Of a stretch of DNA of 64,000 nucleotides, positions 34,984 to 47,842 are shown in pieces (the stretch's first letter is position 1; each line of letters opens with the position of its first letter). The DNA lies in NCBI RefSeq assembly GCF_001571325.1, contig NZ_BCTO01000024.1, positions 153,941-217,940 on the forward strand, read 5' to 3'. The translations under genes and the position numbers were made by a program. The notes under the pieces were generated by a model. The model made no database searches, was not told where the DNA came from, and saw only the letters and a program-made list of their open reading frames with translations. Origin of the DNA: Delftia tsuruhatensis NBRC 16741. GTDB taxonomy: Bacteria > Pseudomonadota > Gammaproteobacteria > Burkholderiales > Burkholderiaceae_C.

Positions 34984-35637
34984 CTACTTGAGCCCCATGC
35001 CCACCAAAAACGTCTCCGAAGACTTGTCACGCGAGGACTTGGGCTTGATCGGCTTGACCACCTTGAAGGTCTGCCGGAACAGCGCAACCAGGTCATCGTA
35101 GGCCCCGCCGTGGAAGAGCTTCACCACCAAGGCGCCTTCAGGTTTCATATGGTGGATGGAAAAATCAACCGCCAGTTCGACCAGCAGCGCAATGCGCGCC
35201 GCATCCGTCGTGCCGTTGCCCGACAGGTTGGGAGCCATGTCGGAGACCACCACGTCGGCCTTGCCCCCGCCCAGGGCCTCCTGGAGCTGGGCCAGAACCG
35301 GCTCCTCGCGGAAATCGCCCTGGATGTACTGCACGCCCTCAATGGGCTCCATGGGCAGCAGATCCAGCGAGATGATGCGGCCGTTGAGAGCGCCGACGGC
35401 CGCCCCGTTGGGCGACAGGCAACGGCGCACATACTGGCTCCAAGCCCCGGGTGCGCAGCCCAGGTCCACCACCGTGGCACCCGGCCGGATGAGCTTGAGC
35501 TGCTCGTCGATCTCCTTGAGTTTGTAGGCCGCGCGCGCGCGGTAGCCGTCCTTCTGGGCGGCCTTGACGTAAGGATCGTTGACGTGGCTGTTGAGCCAAG
35601 CCTTGTTGACCTTCTTGCTTTTTGTTTGGACTTTCAT
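34984..35637 (-). CDS. rlmE: 23S rRNA 2'-O-methyltransferase RlmE (FtsJ)
   Basis: 217 residues from the ATG at 35637. Methylates the 2'-O of U2552 in 23S rRNA. Rossmann-type SAM site [15 protein letters not shown], the catalytic K-D-K-E set visible as K in [11 protein letters not shown] in [14 protein letters not shown] in [11 protein letters not shown] and a late Glu. rlmE-ftsH is a conserved pair. 171 bases separate it from ftsH. It is divergent from yhbY with only 31 bases between the starts. Confidence 0.96.
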   Translation of the reverse strand: MKVQTKSKKVNKAWLNSHVNDPYVKAAQKDGYRARAAYKLKEIDEQLKLIRPGATVVDLGCAPGAWSQYVRRCLSPNGAAVGALNGRIISLDLLPMEPIEGVQYIQGDFREEPVLAQLQEALGGGKADVVVSDMAPNLSGNGTTDAARIALLVELAVDFSIHHMKPEGALVVKLFHGGAYDDLVALFRQTFKVVKPIKPKSSRDKSSETFLVGMGLK

Positions 35638-35656
35638 GCTGGATTCTTTCAGCCTC

Positions 35657-35663
35657 GATAATA
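35657..35663. promoter_or_regulatory. shared divergent -10 region of yhbY and rlmE
   Basis: GATAAT (35657-35662, plus) lies six bases before the yhbY ATG; on the minus strand the same bases read TATTAT (35663-35658), ~20 bases before the rlmE ATG. Both genes may use back-to-back promoters overlapping at one AT-rich core. Confidence 0.4.
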
Positions 35664-35668
35664 CGGCC

Positions 35669-36142
35669 ATGCCCCAAATTCAATTGACTCCCGCCGAGCG
35701 CCGGGAACACCGCGCCAACGCACACCACCTGGACCCCGTGGTCCTCATCGGGGGTGACGGCCTGACGGCTGCCGTGCAAAAGGAGGTCAACGCCGGCCTT
35801 AACGCACATGGCCTGATCAAGGTCCGTGTCTTCAACGACGACCGCGCCGCACGCGAGCAGATGTATCTGCAGCTGTGCGACGAGCTTGGCGCTGCACCCA
35901 TTCAGCACATCGGCAAGCTGCTGGTGCTCTGGCGCCCCATGCCGGAAAAGGAAAAAGCCATCGACGAGAACCGCATGCCCGGCCCTCGCGATGTCAAGCT
36001 GCTCAAGTTCAGCAAGCGCTCGGGCCAGAAGCCCGAGGTCAAGCAGATCCGCGTGCTGGGCAACCAGCGCCTGACGGCAGGTGGCCAGGTCAAGCGCGCC
36101 AAGCCCAAGCAGAAGTCGGTCAAGAAGCGTCAGGCAGACTGA
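35669..36142 (+). CDS. yhbY: YhbY-family RNA-binding protein (CRM domain)
   Basis: 157 residues. N-terminal CRS1/YhbY domain ([20 protein letters not shown], then the GxxG loop in LIGGDGLT and [23 protein letters not shown] region), bound to pre-50S particles in E. coli. The C-terminal ~60 residues are basic ([16 protein letters not shown]), an extension beyond the ~97-residue E. coli protein. The ATG at 35669 has no Shine-Dalgarno and lies about seven bases after a -10 element, so a leaderless message is possible. Confidence 0.93.
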   Translation: MPQIQLTPAERREHRANAHHLDPVVLIGGDGLTAAVQKEVNAGLNAHGLIKVRVFNDDRAAREQMYLQLCDELGAAPIQHIGKLLVLWRPMPEKEKAIDENRMPGPRDVKLLKFSKRSGQKPEVKQIRVLGNQRLTAGGQVKRAKPKQKSVKKRQAD

Positions 36143-36155
36143 GTCCGCCGCATCC

Positions 36156-36950
36156 ATGACCGTAGCATCCCATGCCGCCAGCGTGGCCCAGGCCGCGCAA
36201 CCGCCCTCCGCCTCCCCCTCTGCGCAGCAGCGCTTCGTGATCTGCATGAAGTGGGGCAAGAAGTACGGTCCGGAGTATGTCAACAGGCTCTACGCCATGG
36301 TGCGTCGGCATCTGAAGGGCGATTTTCGCCTTGTCTGCCTGACCGATGACGGCGTGGGGATTCGCGACGAGGTCGAATGCCTGCCGATTCCTCCGCTGAA
36401 CCTGCCCGCGGGCATTCCGGAACGCGGCTGGAACAAGCTCGCCACCTTCAGTGCCGACCTGCACGGCCTGCGCGGCACGGCGCTGTTTCTTGACGTGGAC
36501 GTGGTCATCACCGGGCCGCTGGACGATTTTTTCACCGAGCCCGGCGAGTTCCTGATCATCCACGACTACAAGCGTCCGTGGCGCATCACGGGCAATTCCT
36601 CGGTGTACCGCTTCGAGCTGGGTGCCCACCCCGAGGTGCTGGACTACTTCCGCACGCATTTCGAAGAGATACGCCGCAACTTTCGCAATGAGCAGGCCTA
36701 TCTGTCCGACATGCTGCACAAGCAAGGCAAGCTCAAGTACTGGCCGCAGGCCTGGTGCCCCAGCTTCAAGTACCACTGCATTCCCGCATGGCCGACGAAC
36801 TACTGGAAGCCGCCCTTCGTGCCGGATGGTGCGCGCGTGGTGATCTTCCACGGCGAATGCAACCCGCCTGACGCGTTGGCCGGCCGGCGCAATCGGCGCT
36901 TTCGCTATATCCGGCCTGCCACCTGGGTGGCCGAGCACTGGCACGAGTGA
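36156..36950 (+). CDS. putative DxD-type glycosyltransferase
   Basis: 264 residues, soluble. After a ~30-residue Ala/Ser-rich start the core begins FVICMKWGKKYGPEYVNRLY and LVCLTDDGVGI, then the GT-A hallmark ALFLDVDVVITGPLDDFF with a DxD metal site (DVD), and later YLSDMLHKQGKLKYWP and VVIFHGECNPPDA. This pattern fits family 8-like sugar transferases used for surface polysaccharides, although no LPS or capsule genes adjoin it. Starts 13 bases after yhbY, so likely co-transcribed; donor and acceptor unknown. A bidirectional terminator follows. Confidence 0.75.
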   Translation: MTVASHAASVAQAAQPPSASPSAQQRFVICMKWGKKYGPEYVNRLYAMVRRHLKGDFRLVCLTDDGVGIRDEVECLPIPPLNLPAGIPERGWNKLATFSADLHGLRGTALFLDVDVVITGPLDDFFTEPGEFLIIHDYKRPWRITGNSSVYRFELGAHPEVLDYFRTHFEEIRRNFRNEQAYLSDMLHKQGKLKYWPQAWCPSFKYHCIPAWPTNYWKPPFVPDGARVVIFHGECNPPDALAGRRNRRFRYIRPATWVAEHWHE

Positions 36951-36964
36951 GCAGCTCGACCCAC

Positions 36965-36993
36965 AAAAAACGCCCGCGCTTGCGGGCGTTTTT
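36965..36993. terminator. bidirectional terminator
   Basis: AAAAAA-CGCCCGC-GCTT-GCGGGCG-TTTTT: perfect 7-bp GC stem extended by A/T arms, between the glycosyltransferase and the convergent DUF4149 gene. Confidence 0.92.
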
Positions 36994-37026
36994 GTTTGGT
37001 ATGGTGCCGAACCGGCAGGACCGGGA

Positions 37027-37470
37027 TCAGGCCGTGGCCCGGGTGTTCGCTTGAGACGAACGGCCTATGCGCCACAGCACGACGAGCGCACACAGCCACT
37101 GCAGCGCATACATCACCGTGCCCACGCTGTGCCACAGCTTGAGGTTGTCGCGTGCAACGATGCGCGGCGACACGCCGTACTGGACGACAAATGCCAGCAG
37201 CATGCCTGCGATCACAAAGCCCAGGCAGGCCTTGGCCCAGGGCTGCAGGACCGACTCCTTGCTGCGCCGGGACAGGACCAGCAGCACGGCCGCGCAGGCG
37301 ATGGACACCCAGGTCTGCGCGGCAAACAGCTTGGCAGCCATGAAGCCCGCGACAGCCGGCGTGGGCAAGTGGGCGAACAGCATGGGTACGGCCATGAAGC
37401 CGATGGCCGACAGGCTGCCCCACCACAGGGCAGCGGCCAGCAGGGGGACGCGCTCGTACAGGTTGCTCAT
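37027..37470 (-). CDS. DUF4149/TMEM205-like membrane protein
   Basis: 147 residues with four hydrophobic segments (about 8-30, 45-65, 80-100, 115-138). The pattern LWWGSLSAIGFMAVPMLFAHLPTPAVAGFMAAKLF matches, in pieces, the DUF4149 family found downstream of greA in Burkholderiales. Function unknown. 44 bases after greA and probably in its transcript. Confidence 0.8.
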   Translation of the reverse strand: MSNLYERVPLLAAALWWGSLSAIGFMAVPMLFAHLPTPAVAGFMAAKLFAAQTWVSIACAAVLLVLSRRSKESVLQPWAKACLGFVIAGMLLAFVVQYGVSPRIVARDNLKLWHSVGTVMYALQWLCALVVLWRIGRSSQANTRATA

Positions 37471-37514
37471 GGGCTTAAGCCTTCCTCAACGATCGAGGCA
37501 CAGGCACCGACGCA

Positions 37515-37991
37515 TCAGAGGTAGCGCACCGACACCACTTCATAGCGGCGCTCGCCGCCCGGTGCCTGCACGACAGCGGTATCGCCTTCTTCCTTGCCGA
37601 TCAGCGCGCGTGCGATGGGGCTGGAGACGTTGATCAGGCCCAGCTTGAGATCGGCCTCGTCCTCGCCGACGATCTGGTACTTGACCGTGTCGCCGCTGTC
37701 CTCGTCTTCGAGTTCAACCGTTGCACCGAAGACCACGCGGCCGCCGGCATCCACGGCGGAAGGATCGATGATCTGGGCTGCGGACAGCTTGCTCTCTACC
37801 TCGGCAATGCGGCCCTCGATGAAGCCTTGGCGGTCCTTGGCGGCCTCGTACTCGGCGTTTTCGCTCAGATCGCCCTGGGCACGGGCCTCGGCGATGGCCT
37901 GGATGATGGAAGGACGCTCCACGGTCTTCAGACGGTGCAGCTCGTCCTTGAGTTTCTCGGCTCCGCGCTTGGTGATGGGAATGGTGGCCAT
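37515..37991 (-). CDS. greA: transcript cleavage factor GreA
   Basis: 158 residues. N-terminal coiled coil with the acidic tip residues that enter the RNA polymerase secondary channel ([21 protein letters not shown] and E conserved) and the C-terminal FKBP-like domain ([18 protein letters not shown] region). Start ATG at 37991 ([14 protein letters not shown]). The leader has its own -10 and two terminator-like hairpins, suggesting attenuation. Confidence 0.97.
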   Translation of the reverse strand: MATIPITKRGAEKLKDELHRLKTVERPSIIQAIAEARAQGDLSENAEYEAAKDRQGFIEGRIAEVESKLSAAQIIDPSAVDAGGRVVFGATVELEDEDSGDTVKYQIVGEDEADLKLGLINVSSPIARALIGKEEGDTAVVQAPGGERRYEVVSVRYL

Positions 37992-38016
37992 TGAAAAGTC
38001 TCCATGTGCAGCAAAC

Positions 38017-38033
38017 GCCGCGCGTTGCGCGGC
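38017..38033 (-). promoter_or_regulatory. greA leader hairpin 2
   Basis: Perfect GCCGCGC/GCGCGGC stem with a 3-base loop, ending 26 bases before the greA ATG; followed on the transcript by GTTTGCTGC. Could be a second weak stop or an RBS-proximal structure. Confidence 0.5.
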
Positions 38034-38087
38034 TTCTTTGGCACAGGCGGGCCGGCAGTATGGCGGCAGGGCCTGCGCCCCAAAAGC

Positions 38088-38117
38088 AAACCGCCGCACG
38101 TTGCCGCGCGGCGGTTT
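38088..38117 (-). terminator. greA leader hairpin 1 (attenuator-like)
   Basis: Perfect 10-bp stem AAACCGCCGC/GCGGCGGTTT with a 10-base loop; the transcript continues TTTGCTTTTG, a terminator-type T tract. It begins about 12 bases after the predicted greA start site. Confidence 0.65.
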
Positions 38118-38135
38118 CATCAAGTCATGTGGTCC

Positions 38136-38141
38136 ATTATG
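38136..38141 (-). promoter_or_regulatory. -10 of the greA promoter
   Basis: CATAAT on the minus strand, between the carB terminator and the greA leader hairpins; start predicted near 38129, leader about 137 bases. Confidence 0.5.
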
Positions 38142-38173
38142 CCGCGTTTGACCACCAGCTTCGGTGGGAAAAC

Positions 38174-38202
38174 CCGGCGGCACTGTCGGACAGTGCCGCC
38201 GG
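38174..38202 (-). terminator. terminator of carB
   Basis: Perfect 13-bp stem CCGGCGGCACTGT/ACAGTGCCGCCGG with a 3-base loop, then GTTTTCCC. A smaller stem CCTCGT/ACGAGG (38208-38224) precedes it. Confidence 0.8.
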
Positions 38203-38242
38203 CTGCACCTCGTCAGAAACGAGGGGCGGCAGTGCGGAAGGA

Positions 38243-41483
<3,241 letters not shown>

Positions 41484-41491
<8 letters not shown>

Positions 41492-42656
41492 TTTTGTGTT
41501 TCTCCATCAGCGCCGTGAAGCGGTCAAACAGGTAGGCGATATCGTGCGGGCCGGGCGAAGCCTCGGGGTGGCCCTGGAAGCAGAACGCAGGCTTGTCCTT
41601 GTGCTCAAGGCCTTGCAGCGTGCCGTCGAACAGGCTGATGTGCGTGGCGCGCAGCGTGTCGGGCAGCGATTCCATCTCCACCGCAAACCCGTGGTTCTGG
41701 CTGGTGATGCTCACGCGGCCGTTGTCCAGGTCCTTGACGGGGTGGTTGGCGCCGTGGTGGCTGTTGGCCATCTTGAAGGTCTTGGCGCCAGCGGCCAGGG
41801 CCATGATCTGATGACCCAGGCAGATGCCGAAGACGGGCTTGCCGGACTCCACCAGTTCCTTGGTCGCGGCAATGGCGTAGTCGCAGGGCTCCGGGTCGCC
41901 AGGGCCGTTGGACAGGAAAACGCCGTCGGGGTTGAGTGCCAGCACATCCTTGGCGGGCGTCTTGGCCGGCACCACGGTCAGCTTGCAGCCGCGCTCGGCC
42001 AGCATGCGCAGGATGTTGAACTTCACGCCGAAGTCATAGGCCACCACATGGAAACGCGGGGCCTGCTGCTGGCCGTAGCCTTCGCCCAGCTTCCACTCGG
42101 TTTCCGTCCATTCGTACTGCTGGGCGGCGCTCACCACCTGGGCCAGATCCAGGCCCTTCATGCTGGGGGCCGCCTTGGCCGCAGCCAGTGCCTCGTCGAT
42201 GCGCGCCTGGGTCACTTCTTCGCCAGCGGCCAAACCGACGATGGCGCCGTTTTGTGCGCCCTTGTCGCGCAGCAGCCGTGTGAGCTTGCGCGTGTCGATG
42301 TTGGCAATCGCCACCGTGCCGCTGCGCGTGAGGTAGTCGGGCAGGGTCTCGGACTTGCGGAAGTTGCTGGCCAGCAGCGGAAGGTTCTTGATGATCAGGC
42401 CCGCCGCATGGACCTTGCCAGCCTCGACATCCTCTGCGTTGACGCCGTAGTTGCCGATGTGCGGATACGTGAGCGTCACGATCTGCTGGCAGTAGCTGGG
42501 GTCGGTGAGGATTTCCTGGTAGCCGGTGATTGCCGTGTTGAAAACGACTTCACCAACCGTGGTGCCTTGCGCACCGATCGAGTTGCCAACAAAGACCGTG
42601 CCGTCTGCGAGCGCCAGGATGGCGGATGGGAATGCTCCCTTGAGAGACAAAAGCAC
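41484..42656 (-). CDS. carA: carbamoyl-phosphate synthase small subunit (glutaminase)
   Basis: 390 residues, GTG start with CCGGAGA upstream. Releases ammonia from glutamine and channels it to CarB. N-terminal CPSase domain and class I amidotransferase with catalytic Cys in [13 protein letters not shown] and the His/Glu pair in [13 protein letters not shown]. The leader has a perfect TATAAT and a strong hairpin near the start. Confidence 0.98.
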
Positions 42657-42694
42657 TGGGTTCTCCGGTTCTAATTACGGTTACGCCCAGCGTG

Positions 42695-42716
42695 CCGCAC
42701 GGACGGGTCCGTGCGG
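42695..42716 (-). promoter_or_regulatory. carA leader hairpin
   Basis: CCGCACGGA/TCCGTGCGG stem (9 bp, 4-base loop) about 40 bases before the carA GTG. No T-run follows, so not an intrinsic terminator. Confidence 0.5.
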
Positions 42717-42787
42717 TTTACAGCTTGTCTGCAGGGGGTGGCGAGGAAGCGTCGCTAGGCGTATTGTGGAATGCTTGAAAGCCGCCC

Positions 42788-42826
42788 ATTATAGGCTGGT
42801 CGCGCTTCAGCCTCCTGACAGGAGGC
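42788..42826 (-). promoter_or_regulatory. carAB promoter with palindrome over the -35 position
   Basis: Perfect -10 TATAAT (complement of 42788-42793). The -35 position is taken by a perfect inverted repeat GCCTCCTG-A-CAGGAGGC (42810-42826), five bases from the stop of the upstream gene. The repeat may be a regulator site or the end of the preceding transcript. Confidence 0.55.
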
Positions 42827-42830
42827 GGGA

Positions 42831-43622
42831 TTACCCTTGACGTGAGCCGGCACTCACGCTGCTTGCGTGCAGGCATATCGCCGCTGCCGCAGCCACGTTC
42901 AGAGACTCTTCACCACCCGGCTGGCCGATGCGCACATGCTGCGCCGCCTGCTGCATCAGCGCCTCGCCAACGCCCTGCCCTTCATGGCCCATGGCCCAGG
43001 CGCACGGCCAGGGCAGAGCGGCGCTCTGGATCAGTTCACCTTGATGGGAGCTGGTCACGATCAGGGGCAAGCCAAGCGCATTCAGGTCCTCGGGTGATGC
43101 CGACTCCACCAGGTGCAGCCCGAAATGCGCGCCCATTCCGGCGCGCAGCACCTTCTGGCTCCACAGCGCAGCCGTGCCCTTCAAGGCCACGATCTGGCCG
43201 AAGCCGAAAGCGGCCGCACTGCGAAGAATGGAGCCCACGTTGCCTGCGTCCTGCACACGGTCGAGCACCACGGTGGCCACGCCGGCACGCACGGCCGCCG
43301 ACGCCTGCCAGTCCATCAGAAAGCCGATGCGCGCCGGAGACTCCAGTCCGCTGACCTCGGCAAACACGGCATCGGACAGCACCACGCACTTGCCTGCGCC
43401 CTGCACCCACTCCAGCGGCACCTGAGGCCAGAAGGACTCGGCCACCACGGCCACGGCGGGCTGCATGCCGCGCGCCAGGGCAGCACGGCACAGATGGTCC
43501 CCCTCCAGCCAGACACGTCCTTGTTTGCGATAGGCCCCGCTGTCCTGGGCAAGCCTTCGCAAATCCTTGACCAGGGCGTTGTCACGGGACTGGATCGATG
43601 TAGCGGCAGGTTGTCGGCTCAT
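42831..43622 (-). CDS. TrmH/SpoU-family RNA 2'-O-methyltransferase
   Basis: 263 residues from the ATG at 43622 (the frame further upstream is non-homologous). N-terminal substrate-binding part (SRDNALVKDLRRLAQDSGAYRK split by conserved RxGRVWLEGDHL) and SPOUT knot with the three SpoU motifs: DRVQDAGNVGSILRSAAAFG, AWAMGHEGQG and IGQPGGEESLNVAAAAAI. Modifies rRNA or tRNA; exact target not assignable, an RlmB-like rRNA role is most likely. Last gene of the long rpsB-to-rnhB series, 64 bases after rnhB. Confidence 0.88.
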   Translation of the reverse strand: MSRQPAATSIQSRDNALVKDLRRLAQDSGAYRKQGRVWLEGDHLCRAALARGMQPAVAVVAESFWPQVPLEWVQGAGKCVVLSDAVFAEVSGLESPARIGFLMDWQASAAVRAGVATVVLDRVQDAGNVGSILRSAAAFGFGQIVALKGTAALWSQKVLRAGMGAHFGLHLVESASPEDLNALGLPLIVTSSHQGELIQSAALPWPCAWAMGHEGQGVGEALMQQAAQHVRIGQPGGEESLNVAAAAAICLHASSVSAGSRQG

Positions 43623-43686
43623 GGCAAGGCTTCCGGGCAAAGAGAACAGCGAAGAACAGCGCCACGGGCGCAGAAAGCGAAGGCGC

Positions 43687-44394
43687 TCAGGCCGACAGCA
43701 GCAAGGCCTGCGCGCCCTGCGCCGCAGCGGCCACGCGGGCGGCAGCCAGCGGCTCGGCCCTGCGGGCAATGCTCACGACATGGGCCACGGGCGCGAAGGT
43801 TCGTCGGTGCTCCTGGCAGGCGCCATGCAGGCGCAGCGCGGCAAGATGGGCCGCCGTGCCATAGCCCTTGTGGCCGTCGAAGCCGTATTCCGGGTATTGC
43901 TCATGCAGGCGCTGGCACCACCGATCCCGCGTGACCTTGGCAAGAATGGAGGCCGCCGAGATGGACTGCACCAGGGCGTCGCCCTTGACGATGGCCTCGG
44001 CCTGCACATCCAGCACGGGCAACTGGTTGCCATCCACCAGAACCAGTACCGGCTTCAATCGCAGGCCCAGCACCGCGCGGCGCATGGCCAGCAGCGTGGC
44101 CTGCAGGATGTTCAGGCGATCGATCTCTTCGACCGAGGCCTCGGCAATGCTGCAGCACAGCGCCTTGGCACGGATCTCGTCATAGAGTGCCTCGCGGCGC
44201 GCAGCCGTGAGCTTCTTGGAATCGTTCAGGCCCTCGATGGGATGGAGATCGTCAAGAATGACAGCGGCGGCCACCACGGGGCCGGCCAACGGGCCGCGGC
44301 CCGCTTCGTCCACGCCCGCAACCAACCCCGGCGGATGCCAGGGCAGGCACGCCTGTTCAGGCGGCAGTGGGGGCAATGATTTTCTCGATCGCAT
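43687..44394 (-). CDS. rnhB: ribonuclease HII
   Basis: 235 residues from the ATG at 44394, which overlaps lpxB by 38 bases; a farther ATG at 44430 is less likely. Removes RNA from RNA-DNA hybrids and single ribonucleotides. Acidic active site in [14 protein letters not shown], the SKKL motif in [14 protein letters not shown], then VDGNQLP and [21 protein letters not shown]. Gene order lpxA-lpxB-rnhB is conserved in proteobacteria. Confidence 0.96.
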   Translation of the reverse strand: MRSRKSLPPLPPEQACLPWHPPGLVAGVDEAGRGPLAGPVVAAAVILDDLHPIEGLNDSKKLTAARREALYDEIRAKALCCSIAEASVEEIDRLNILQATLLAMRRAVLGLRLKPVLVLVDGNQLPVLDVQAEAIVKGDALVQSISAASILAKVTRDRWCQRLHEQYPEYGFDGHKGYGTAAHLAALRLHGACQEHRRTFAPVAHVVSIARRAEPLAAARVAAAAQGAQALLLSA

Positions 44395-45547
44395 GGGCGG
44401 CCAGTTCGGCAGTATCGCGCCGCAATTCATGGTGCAGCGCTGTGAAGCGCTGTACCAGCGCTTCGACGGTTGAAGGGGAATGCTCGCAGGCCTGCAGCCA
44501 TTGCAGCACGGCCGCGCTCAGCGCCTGGGGCGTTGCCGCATCCTGGATCAGCTCGGGCACGACGAAATCGCCGCACAGGATGTTGGGCAGGCCCACCCAG
44601 GGCTGCAGTTGCTTGCCACGCATCAGACGCCAGCTCCACGGGTGCATGTTGTAGCCGATCACCATGGGCCGCTTGTACAAGGCGGCTTCCAGCGTGGCCG
44701 TGCCGCTGGCTATCAGCGTCACGTCACAGGCTGCCAATGCGTCATGGGACTGGCCGCGCACGATGTGCAGCGACGAAGCCATGCCGGCTTGCGCGGCAAT
44801 GCGCTGCAGCTCGTCGAATTGCGAAGGCACAGCAGGCACTACTATTTTAATAGCTGGCAGCGCCTTCCGAACCAAAGCTGCCGCCTGAAAGAAGCGGGCA
44901 GCCAGGTAACGTATTTCAGAGCGCCGACTGCCGGGCAGCACGGCCAGCACCAGACCATCTTCGGGCAGCCCTAACCGGCGGCGCGCAGCTGCGCGGTCGG
45001 GCTGCAGCGGAATCACGCTGGCCAGGGGATGGCCCACGTAGGTCGCGTCTATGCCATGGCGGGCCAGCAACTCGGGCTCAAAGGGGAAGATGCACAGGAC
45101 ATGATCGGCCGCGCGGCGGATCTTGTCGACGCGATCGGCACGCCAGGCCCAGATCGAAGGACAGACGAAATGCACGGTCTTGATGCCCGCAGCACGCAGA
45201 TCGGTTTCCAGCCCCAGGTTGAAGTCCGGCGCGTCGATGCCGACAAAGACGGCCGGCCGCTGCTGGAGCAGTCGCTGACGCAGCTGGCGTCGGATATTCA
45301 GAATCTCGGCCAGCCGGCGAAACACTTCCCAGCTGTATCCATGCACGGCCAAGCGCTCGCTGGACCACCAGGCTTCAAAGCCGCGCTGCTGCATCTGCAG
45401 CCCGCCGATGCCAAAGGCCGAGGCCTCTGGCCAGCGGGACTGCAGCCCCCCCAGGAGCAAGGACGCCAGCAGGTCGCCAGAGGTTTCTCCGGCGACCATG
45501 GCAATCGATGGACTCAGGCGCGCCGATGGCGCCGCGTTCTCTGTCAT
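44357..45547 (-). CDS. lpxB: lipid-A-disaccharide synthase
   Basis: 396 residues. Joins UDP-2,3-diacylglucosamine and lipid X to form the lipid A disaccharide at the inner membrane. N-terminal [27 protein letters not shown]-like [16 protein letters not shown] and the CT-domain [17 protein letters not shown] with GLPNILCG are family signatures. AAAGGA before the ATG; 21 bases after lpxA. Confidence 0.97.
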   Translation of the reverse strand: MTENAAPSARLSPSIAMVAGETSGDLLASLLLGGLQSRWPEASAFGIGGLQMQQRGFEAWWSSERLAVHGYSWEVFRRLAEILNIRRQLRQRLLQQRPAVFVGIDAPDFNLGLETDLRAAGIKTVHFVCPSIWAWRADRVDKIRRAADHVLCIFPFEPELLARHGIDATYVGHPLASVIPLQPDRAAARRRLGLPEDGLVLAVLPGSRRSEIRYLAARFFQAAALVRKALPAIKIVVPAVPSQFDELQRIAAQAGMASSLHIVRGQSHDALAACDVTLIASGTATLEAALYKRPMVIGYNMHPWSWRLMRGKQLQPWVGLPNILCGDFVVPELIQDAATPQALSAAVLQWLQACEHSPSTVEALVQRFTALHHELRRDTAELAAHAIEKIIAPTAA

Positions 45548-45568
45548 GCCGTCCTTTCGCGCGCCAGA

Positions 45569-46366
45569 TCAGCGCGCAATGCCCCGGGTCGAAGCCGCCA
45601 GGAAATCCAGCATCAGCGATACATCGGCCGCGGCCTCGGGCAGTTCACCCTCCAGCGAAGCAATGGCTTCTCGCGCAGCTTCAAGGGTCAGTCCCTGGCG
45701 GTACAGCAGACGGTGCATCTGCTTGACGGCCTGAATGCGCTGCGGCCCGAAGCCGCGACGGCGCAAGCCTTCGATATTGAAGCCGCGCACGGCCAGCGGA
45801 TTGCCATCCACCATCATGAAGGGCGGCACATCCTGCGAGATATGACTGGCAAAGCCGGCCATGGCATGGGCACCCACCTTGGTGAACTGGTGCACGCCCG
45901 TCAGGCCGCCCAGGATGACATGGTCGCCCACGTGCACGTGGCCGGCCAGGGTAGCGTTGTTGGCCAGGATGGTGTGGCTGCCGACAACGCAGTCATGGGC
46001 CACATGCACATAGGCCATGATCCAGTTGTCGTCGCCGATGGCCGTGACGCCCTGGTCCTGCACGGTACCGGTGTTGAAGGTGCAAAACTCCCGCACCGTA
46101 TTGCGATCGCCGATAACCAGCCGGGTAGGCTCGCCTGCGTACTTCTTGTCCTGGGGCTGCGCGCCCAGGGACGCGAACTGGAAAATCCGGTTGTCGCAGC
46201 CAATGCGGGTATGGCCTTCGACAACGCAATGCGCGCCGATGGTGGTGCCGGCGCCGATTTCCACATGCGGTCCGATGACGGCATAGGCGCCGACCGACAC
46301 CGACGAATCCAGCTGCGCAGCGGAATCTATCAGTGCCGTGGGATGGATGCGTTCAATGCCAGCCAT
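45569..46366 (-). CDS. lpxA: UDP-N-acetylglucosamine acyltransferase
   Basis: 265 residues. First step of lipid A synthesis, transfer of a 3-hydroxyacyl chain from ACP to UDP-GlcNAc. Left-handed beta-helix of hexapeptide repeats from the N-terminus ([20 protein letters not shown]), catalytic His in [17 protein letters not shown] and the helical C-terminal cap ([20 protein letters not shown]). Seven bases after fabZ. Confidence 0.97.
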   Translation of the reverse strand: MAGIERIHPTALIDSAAQLDSSVSVGAYAVIGPHVEIGAGTTIGAHCVVEGHTRIGCDNRIFQFASLGAQPQDKKYAGEPTRLVIGDRNTVREFCTFNTGTVQDQGVTAIGDDNWIMAYVHVAHDCVVGSHTILANNATLAGHVHVGDHVILGGLTGVHQFTKVGAHAMAGFASHISQDVPPFMMVDGNPLAVRGFNIEGLRRRGFGPQRIQAVKQMHRLLYRQGLTLEAAREAIASLEGELPEAAADVSLMLDFLAASTRGIAR

Positions 46367-46373
46367 GCGCCCG

Positions 46374-46814
46374 TCAGCCCACGTTGCGCATGGTGCACAT
46401 CAGCTCGGCTTCGCAGGCCACTTCGTCTTCGACGCGAGCCACGCCCTTGAACTTCCAGATGCCGCCGCGCACACGGTCGATGGTGATCTCCAGCACCAGT
46501 TGGTCGCCCGGCTCCACGGGACGCTTGAAGCGCGCTCCGTCGATGCCCACGAAGTAGTAGATGTTGTTCTCATCCGGAACCTGGCCCATCGCATCGAAGG
46601 CCAGAAGGCCGGCCGCCTGCGCCAGCGCCTCCAGGATGAGCACGCCAGGCATGACAGGGCGGCCCGGGAAATGGCCCATGAAATAGGGCTCGTTGAACGT
46701 GACGTTCTTGATCGCCTTGATGCGTGTATTGCGCTCAAGCTCCGTGACCTTGTCCACCAGCAGGAAGGGGTAGCGGTGGGGCAGTTGCTTGAGAATTGCG
46801 TGAATATCCATCAT
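46374..46814 (-). CDS. fabZ: 3-hydroxyacyl-ACP dehydratase FabZ
   Basis: 146 residues. Dehydrates 3-hydroxyacyl-ACP in fatty acid elongation and competes with LpxA/LpxD for substrate. Hot-dog fold with catalytic His in [13 protein letters not shown] ... [20 protein letters not shown] (the Glu included). Its start overlaps the lpxD stop by four bases. Confidence 0.97.
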   Translation of the reverse strand: MMDIHAILKQLPHRYPFLLVDKVTELERNTRIKAIKNVTFNEPYFMGHFPGRPVMPGVLILEALAQAAGLLAFDAMGQVPDENNIYYFVGIDGARFKRPVEPGDQLVLEITIDRVRGGIWKFKGVARVEDEVACEAELMCTMRNVG

Positions 46815-47818
46815 TGCGTTCCGTTATGGCCTTGATCCGCCGATTGCTGCAGTTGCCGCTCCAGGGCCTTGATGCGATCGCGCATGGAGTGCAGCTGCTT
46901 CAGCGTCGCAGCATTTTTTTCCCATTTGGCGTTTTCATCCACGGGAAACATGCCCGTGTAAACACCTGATTGTGTCAGCGAACGGGTCACTACCGTCGCT
47001 GCCGAAATATGCACCCGGTCAGCCAGCTGCAGATGGCCCAGCACGATGGCCCCGCCTCCCACGGTGCAATGCGCGCCAATGCGCGCGCTGCCGGCCACCC
47101 CCACGCAGCCGGCCATGGCCGTATGCCTGCCGACGTGCACGTTGTGACCGATCTGGATCAGGTTGTCGAGCTTGACCCCATCCTCGATCACCGTGTCGTC
47201 CAGCGCACCCCGGTCTATGCAGGTATTGGCGCCGATTTCCACATCGTCGCCAATCCGCACGCCGCCGAGCTGCTCGATCTTCACCCATGCGCCGTTCTCG
47301 GGCGCGAACCCAAAGCCGTCCGCCCCCAGCACCACGCCGGAATGCAGCAGACAGCGCGCGCCCACATGGCAGTTCTCGCCAATGGTGACGCGCGACTTGA
47401 GCACGGTGTGGGCACCGATGGTGGCACCCTCCTCGACCACGCACAGCGGGCCAATGGTGGCCGATGCATCAACGATGGCGCTCTCGTGCACCACGGCGCT
47501 CGGATGGATACCGGCCGGCGCCACGGGCCTGCAGTTTCGCTTCCACCACTGCGTGGCCCTGGCGAAATACGCATACGGATCAGGGACCACGATGCAGGCA
47601 CCCCGCTGCTGCGCCAGCTCACGCATGGCGGGCGCCACAATAACGCAGGCCGCCTCGGAGGCGGCCAGTTGCTGGCGGTAGCGGGGGTTGCTCAGAAAAC
47701 TGAGATCCCCGGCCCCGGCAGAGTCCAGCGGTGCGATGCGGGAGATGGACATCTCCCTTTCGCCACCGACCAACTCGCCACCGAGTGCATCGAGGATCTG
47801 GCCCAACAATACGCTCAC
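46811..47818 (-). CDS. lpxD: UDP-3-O-(3-hydroxyacyl)glucosamine N-acyltransferase
   Basis: 335 residues. Third acylation step of lipid A. N-terminal uridine-binding domain ([17 protein letters not shown]), beta-helix of hexapeptide repeats with catalytic His in [19 protein letters not shown], and a C-terminal helical end ([20 protein letters not shown]). 24 bases after skp. Confidence 0.97.
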   Translation of the reverse strand: MSVLLGQILDALGGELVGGEREMSISRIAPLDSAGAGDLSFLSNPRYRQQLAASEAACVIVAPAMRELAQQRGACIVVPDPYAYFARATQWWKRNCRPVAPAGIHPSAVVHESAIVDASATIGPLCVVEEGATIGAHTVLKSRVTIGENCHVGARCLLHSGVVLGADGFGFAPENGAWVKIEQLGGVRIGDDVEIGANTCIDRGALDDTVIEDGVKLDNLIQIGHNVHVGRHTAMAGCVGVAGSARIGAHCTVGGGAIVLGHLQLADRVHISAATVVTRSLTQSGVYTGMFPVDENAKWEKNAATLKQLHSMRDRIKALERQLQQSADQGHNGTQ

Positions 47819-47842
47819 GGCATGCAGCCCTGGACAGCTGGC

